In this document: piece by piece, positions 8,816 to 12,848 of the stretch
Numbering within the stretch: position 1 is the first letter of the stretch
Layout: each line of letters starts with the position of its first letter
From: Setaria digitata
Taxonomy: Eukaryota > Nematoda > Chromadorea > Rhabditida > Setariidae
Length of the DNA: 12,848 nt
Assembly (NCBI GenBank): GCA_003640385.1
Contig: RCAB01000915.1
Location: 1-12,848, forward strand
Direction of reading: 5' to 3'
Notes under the pieces: generated by a model
Database searches by the model: none
What the model saw: only the letters and a program-made list of their open reading frames with translations
Told to the model about the DNA's origin: nothing
Translations under genes and position numbers: made by a program

Positions 8816-11383
8816 CTACAAAACTGTAAGTTGACCATAACGTCACAAATGTAGGATATTCTATAATTCATACAGAATTTAATAAACAGACCTGAATTAC
8901 TTTTGTTGGACAATCATCGGAGCACTGACAACCATAACATTCCACAACAAGGTATTCATCCAACATTTTATAAAAACGCGAACAAATACCTCGGCGCTTT
9001 GTGTAAAAATATTTTGATTTTTCCAACTGCAATTATTACGCTTCTAATAGCCCAATATTTCAAAAAGTCTTCAGCATCCTAAACAACAGCTTCCAAAATC
9101 TTTCGGATTCGTATCAAAGTGATAAGTTGGGGAAGCCAAAATTCCTGTATGTAATGAGCCAATTCACGCTACCATTGGACAACAGTTTTTTCCATTACCG
9201 CACTCTCCTGTCTCGCACATGCATCTTATGGGCGCATAATTCGATGTGCTCACAAGTTTTTCCAGTTTAGCTGACCATTTATTTGTCGTGATATACTGGA
9301 ACAGTTTAAAAAAAAAAAAAAAAATAAATAAAGTGTAACTAGTATTCAGTAAGCTTGTGCTACAACTGTTTCCAAGAACTTAGGTTGAGTTACATCGATT
9401 AATAGGCAGTAGCACTAACAAGTATACACAGTCTCCCCATATTCACGAATAAGACAGGTTAATAGCATCAAATGTACAGAATCGAAGGGAAAAGAGAAAA
9501 CAAAAAACTCATTAGACAAGGAAGATGAAGAGTGATCAAAATCATATGAAATTTTATCCCAAATTGAATACAAACCGTAAAATTATGTTTGCGTCTTGTA
9601 TTATCGATATCGTTATGAATATACAAGATTTGCTGACCATTTCTACGTAAGATAGTATTAATTTCATTTTCCCAACGCATAAGGCTGTGTAACTGAGATA
9701 GTTGTCTTGTTTTCAACCACCGCTGTTCATAGCGTACGACAACTGAAAGTGCTCTTTCCCGATCATAAAATTCCTTTACCTGGAAACACAAACAGATTTC
9801 TAAAGTAAATTTATAATACTAAAATTCAGTAAGTCAGCCACACCTAAAGTATTAATTTCACTAGTTTTTATTTACTTTTAAAATTCCTAAGCAACAGTAA
9901 TACTTGCCGCTTCGGAAACATTTCCAAACGTTTTTTGACTTTGCCATGAACTCTGCTTGTACGGCCAACCAGTCCATTTGATATAATAAAGCCATTCTCC
10001 GTTCTAAATAAAGCAAAATGTCATTCTAACACACTCCGTAAAAAAAAATATACAGACAACTTAAGGATAAATACAGTAGAAAATTTAAAGAAGGAAAGAT
10101 TCGTAACTTCAGCTCAAGTACTACAATATCAGCAAACATTTAAAATACCTGCAATCGTTTCCTTGCAAGGATACGTTCCACTTCGTACATTCCATCTTCA
10201 TCCCTTCCAACATCTTCCGATGGTTCCTGCTCTTCATCAGAACTTATACATTTTCTTGTCCGAGTTGTTGATGATGAAGAACGCTTTCTCGGCAGTAACT
10301 TATAATTCTGAATAATGCAGAAATAGAACTGCAGGATTAAATGGCGTAGCCGCTACATACTATAAAATATGAAAAGTACACATCAAAAAACAAGCATTTG
10401 CTTGTAAGCAGAGACGAACCGAAGTACGAGGATATGACTTGGTCCTGGAAGTGACTTGATACCTCGTGCTCGATGAAGAATCTTTTTCAAACATATCTGT
10501 AGGTGATGAACCATTCCTCATAAGCTCCAGAGAAATGAGAAGTGATTTTTCCTTCCTGTGAAGTTGGAGTGGCAACCGTTTTCGTCGTTTTTTCCTCGGT
10601 ACTACTTGTGCAGATTCCGCAAGTACTTTTTTATCCTGTATAATGCGTAAAGGTGAAGAAATTTCCCTAGGTAAACCTTCTTGTATCGTTTCAGAAACGA
10701 CTCCGTTGCAGAGAATAGCTCCATTCAAATCACTCCCACTAAGAACACATCCATTTTCTCGATCTAAATCCGATTCAGTAGTCGCTAATAGTCTCAGAAG
10801 TTTTTTGTCCTCCATTTGCTTCAGTAATCTGAATTTCTGTACCTCTTTGATTACTTTGGATTTCAATACATCTTCTAAAATAATCGCGAAATCTTTCATT
10901 CCTTTATTAAAGTATTCTTGCGCTGTCGATTTTGACAACGAAAAAATATCACTGCACGGCTGATTTCCGATAGCAGTTTTACTAGCTGACGAAAACGACA
11001 CTTGTCGTTCAGGTGAATGGTGAAACCAAAAATCATTAGAAGATTTGTCCAAGCTTTGATGATCTCCTTGGATGGTACCCAATGTGCCTCCTCTACACGA
11101 TGAACTTGATTTATATTTGAGAGTCCGATCAACCTATGAATAAAAATTGTTTTCATCTTATAAACAAATAAGGTTAAGCCCAAGATCTACTAAGCTGGTC
11201 AAAAGAAGGCTCAATCAAAAAATTAAGTGAAAGTTTAACAAAAGCGATAAGCAGAACTCTAGGAAATTCGATTAATTAATTCATAAACATTTTAATTACC
11301 TCAGAGCTTGCTGTTCTTTTTTGGGAACCCACTGCGGTACTAGAAGTGCACTGTAAGCTTTCAAATTTGCCCACATCCCTCAT
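7942..11383 (-). CDS. SUV39H-type histone H3K9 methyltransferase (chromodomain + pre-SET/SET/post-SET), 11 exons
   Basis: The product should methylate histone H3 lysine 9 in the nucleus, using S-adenosylmethionine, to build heterochromatin. Exons, minus strand in order: 11383-11300, 11133-10420, 10307-10149, 10003-9908, 9779-9576, 9295-9173, 9026-8892, 8815-8705, 8628-8403, 8234-8150, 8056-7942. They sum to 2052 nt, 683 codons plus TGA, with every junction in frame; only the last two introns interrupt codons. Domains: basic and Ser-rich N-terminus (1-300), chromodomain (about 307-363), linker (364-419), nine-Cys pre-SET (about 440-505), SET (506-630), post-SET CxCx4C (645-652), acidic Ser/Asp/Lys tail. 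Length exceeds vertebrate SUV39H1 (about 412 residues), the excess being N-terminal. I chose the ATG at 11383 because it has an AACAATG context and a TTTTAG acceptor 10 nt upstream; an in-frame ATG at 11410 would add 9 residues but lies beyond that acceptor. Family assignment is strong; exon ends are read by eye, and the exon 2, 4 and 6 donors are weakest. Confidence 0.9.
8892..9295 (-). other. Pre-SET zinc module (exons 6 and 7)
   Basis: Nine cysteines fit the triangular three-zinc cluster of SUV39-family pre-SET domains. The first five are C444, C446, C451, C457 and C458 (RCMCETGEC and NCCP). The last four are C490, C493, C495 and C499 (ECYGCQCSDDC). The closing PTKVIQ matches the PNRVVQ position of the family. 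Spacing of the second group is C-x2-C-x-C rather than the C-x3-C-x-C of human SUV39H1. The intervening loop, about 30 residues and basic, holds an extra cysteine (C475). The intron between the two exons (9027-9172) is needed: reading through its donor, ATG|GTAGCG, hits TGA two codons later. Confidence 0.9.
9744..10187 (-). other. Chromodomain of the SUV39H-like protein (spans exons 3, 4 and 5)
   Basis: The segment begins YEVERILARKRLQ, continues in the next exon as NGEWLYYIKWTGWP, and ends in the third with VKEFYDRE. This is the chromodomain pattern of HP1 and SUV39H. The three aromatic cage positions that hold methyl-lysine are filled by Y307, W329 and W332. The usual TWEP turn is here SWQS (W339 kept, Glu and Pro lost), a departure from family consensus. 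An acidic Ser/Asp/Glu patch precedes the domain at about 288-305. Two introns interrupt the domain, and the second one appears to use a GC donor. By family knowledge the domain binds H3K9me2/3; retained binding is inferred. Confidence 0.9.
9780..9907 (-). other. GC-AG intron within the chromodomain
   Basis: Exon 4 ends with GCG and the intron appears to begin GCAAGT, which is a perfect donor apart from C in place of T at position 2. The acceptor is TTTCCAG. Splicing here keeps phase 0 and gives NVSEA followed by VKEFYDRE, as expected in a chromodomain C-terminal helix. A GT donor (GTATTA) lies a few bases downstream, but it breaks the frame. A second one, AAT|GTTTCC, would keep the frame but remove four residues. 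Confidence 0.7.
10420..11383 (-). other. N-terminal extension of the SUV39H-like protein (exons 1-2, residues 1-266)
   Basis: These two exons encode the part of the protein that precedes the chromodomain exon. It has no domain I recognise. Visible features are a Ser-rich stretch near residues 67-80, a helix-prone segment rich in Leu, Lys and Glu at about 97-146 that could be a short coiled coil or a binding surface, and a basic cluster PRKKRRKR at 207-214 that looks like a classical nuclear localisation signal. A second Ser- and Arg-rich patch follows at about 247-266. Exon 2 is 714 nt, far longer than the other exons. Its donor (TCG followed by GTTCGT) is weak but is the only one found that keeps the frame into exon 3. 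The coding state is supported by the 238-codon open frame and clean junctions; the function is unknown. Confidence 0.8.
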
Positions 11384-11400
11384 TGTTTCTTTGCTAAAAT
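11384..11400 (-). promoter_or_regulatory. Candidate splice or trans-splice (SL) acceptor and 10-nt 5' leader
   Basis: On the minus strand the sequence ATTTTAG ends at 11394 and is followed by 10 nt and then the ATG at 11383. A very short leader after a U-rich AG is typical of nematode genes trans-spliced to a spliced leader. It could equally accept a cis-spliced 5' UTR exon, for example the candidate at 11983-12074. No spliced-leader sequence is encoded here, so the choice is inferred. Confidence 0.5.
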
Positions 11401-11982
11401 TAATATTCATATATAATACATAGGAACAGATTAAAGAGTGATGGATAACGATAAATTACAAAAAATTTAGAAAAAATTATCTAAATAAACTGACATACAA
11501 AATGCCTTCATTTATTTTCCCAATGAAATTAGTGACAATTCAGCAATAACAAATATGTACTAGTGATAAAAAGTAGTGACTCATTTTTTTTCAATAAAAC
11601 GTGACGATAAAAATTATCTTTTACTTTGTTAAAGGACAAAATTACATCCAATACAAAAAGAATGGACTAATTTTAGCATTAACATGTATCATCTCTATTT
11701 AATTAATATAATAATTTAAATGCTATATAATTCTAAACAGTGCAAGCGCCTTTCTTCTCACACAGAATAATTTATTATCTCCTAAGAATTAGAGGTCAAA
11801 CTTCACAACAACAAAACATTTCATGAAGGAGTACTGCTAATGTGAATCGAATTAGGTATTAGTAATATAACTACTCTGCAACTGAATGTATTAATCAAGT
11901 TAGAGAGTTGTACATTCGCATGACAATATTTGATGATAAGGAAGGATGAACGCAACTACTGAATTCGCATGAGAAAACTTAC

Positions 11983-12074
11983 GCTTAATTTAAGAAAAAA
12001 ATTGATTGATGACCCTGGAGTAAAAGCTTCTAATACTGCAATTTTCGACAGTGACAATGATCATCAGCGACCCA
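11983..12074 (-). other. Possible non-coding 5' UTR exon of the methyltransferase gene
   Basis: On the minus strand a TTTTCAG acceptor precedes 12074 and a strong GTAAGT donor follows 11983. Joined to the acceptor at 11394 it would place an in-frame TAA just before the chosen ATG, consistent with 5' UTR. It contains a short ATG-led frame that would act as a small upstream ORF. Splice-site strings of this quality also occur by chance, so this is a weak call. Confidence 0.25.
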
Positions 12075-12514
12075 CTGAAAAGACAAAAGAAACAGCTCTA
12101 AAACAAAAAGTGTAGTTCTTTCATGATGTCGAAAGAAGCGCTATCGGAGCCATGTTCGATGGCTGCTAACATTGGCTTAAACTGGTTCAGCAATTAAAAC
12201 AACGTCACTTCATCATTCGTTATCAATTCATGATTGAACAACACATTTCAATCATAAAGAGAAGGGAAAACAGAGTTCGCAAGCATACTGTTACATGAAA
12301 TAGTGGAATAAATAGGACGAGAAAGTATAATGTTGCATTACAAAGAGGTTAAGCTTTCGCAGTTTGAAGCACGTAAGCTTAAATATAGTAAAGAACAGTA
12401 TTATGCAACGTGTTTTGAGACCTAAAAATGAGAAATGAAAAGATAGGAAAAAAAAGAGAAGAGTAGGGAGATACGATATGTGTCTTGCGTCTTCGTGAAA
12501 TTACTTAACCCTTA

Positions 12515-12536
12515 GGTCACGTAATGACGTAACACC
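12515..12536. promoter_or_regulatory. Candidate bZIP (CRE/PAR-like) double half-site
   Basis: The sequence contains TCACGTAA and TGACGTAA in close tandem, each carrying an ACGT core. bZIP factors recognise ACGT-centred sites. It lies about 1.1 kb upstream of the start codon. Binding is inferred from the motif only. Confidence 0.25.
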
Positions 12537-12848
12537 TCCTCAACCAGTAATTCTTTCACGCATGTTAGCTAAGACTGAATGTAGGACGAACGAAAATCCC
12601 TAAAAAGACCGCCTGAATCGCTCTGAAAATTCAGATCCCATGTTTAATTGAATTCTTGGCAGGTTGTGTGTTTTCAGATGATATAATTAGGCAAATTTTG
12701 TGCATAGAAGTGTGGGACCCATAAATAATTATTCTGCAATAGGAGTGAAGCTATAAGTGGGAGAAGACTGATTTTATTAATTTTGATTTTAGTTTATTGC
12801 TTTTAATTTTATTAATTCCAATTGATTTGGTCTTAGTTTTTTTTTTTT

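Larger units (their letters stand above)
11394..12848. other. 5' flank of the methyltransferase gene; probable promoter region
   Basis: No coding exon is supported. The stretch holds the possible 5' UTR exon at 11983-12074, a patch of higher GC at about 12120-12170, a purine-rich strand at about 12425-12472 and a CRE/bZIP-like double site at 12515-12536. The window ends in a T run. Confidence 0.5.

Noticed and set aside
9027..9172. Possible coding read-through of the pre-SET intron, implying an in-frame TGA or recoding
   Set aside because: Splicing ATG|GTAGCG to TGCAG|TTG gives the expected nine-cysteine pre-SET order, so a stop-codon recoding event is not needed.
10643..10963. 106-codon plus-strand frame
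   Set aside because: It lies antisense to exon 2 of the methyltransferase and is a shadow frame.
10896..11183. 95-codon minus-strand frame overlapping exon 2
   Set aside because: It is the wrong frame of the same exon and reads through the intron; the alternative frame joins cleanly to exon 1 and runs 238 codons.

Overview
The window is eukaryotic and very AT-rich. It is most likely a nematode, and a filarial-type (Onchocercidae) genome is the best guess. The reasons are short introns (about 76-280 bp) with acceptors of the TTTTAG/TTTCAG style, a candidate spliced-leader acceptor 10 nt before the chosen start codon, an AT-rich intergenic background full of long A/T homopolymers and microsatellites, and draft-assembly single-N joins. 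The species assignment is inference and no marker gene fixes it.

There is one well supported gene. On the minus strand, 11 exons between 11383 and 7942 encode a histone H3 lysine-9 methyltransferase of the SUV39H / Su(var)3-9 family. The spliced product is about 683 residues, ordered as follows: a long basic and Ser-rich N-terminal extension with a nuclear-localisation-like cluster, a chromodomain, a linker helix region, a pre-SET zinc module with all nine expected cysteines, the SET domain (RGWG, EYVGE, NHSCDPN) and a CxCx4C post-SET. All 11 exons join in frame. Nine of the ten introns have GT-AG ends, and one, inside the chromodomain, appears to be GC-AG.

Layout. Positions 1-7436 hold no gene I can support: A/T homopolymer runs, a (GT)n tract that could adopt Z-DNA, (GA)n, (AAT)n and (ATT)n microsatellites, an ATGCAAG heptamer array, and a local duplication around an N at 5328. 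Positions 7437-7701 are a 132-bp direct duplication joined by an N, most likely an assembly artefact. Positions 7702-7941 are the probable 3' UTR of the methyltransferase gene, which occupies 7942-11383. Positions 11384-12848 are its 5' flank. They contain a candidate non-coding first exon, a small block of higher GC and a bZIP/CRE-like site, and no further coding exon that I can defend.

Biologically the gene product would read H3K9me through its chromodomain and write H3K9me2/3 through its SET domain, the read-and-write arrangement that spreads heterochromatin. C. elegans makes H3K9me with MET-2 and SET-25, and to my knowledge has no chromo-SET fusion of this kind, so the gene is informative about nematode heterochromatin evolution. 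I see no mobile-element gene, tRNA, rRNA, CRISPR array or bacterial-type operon.
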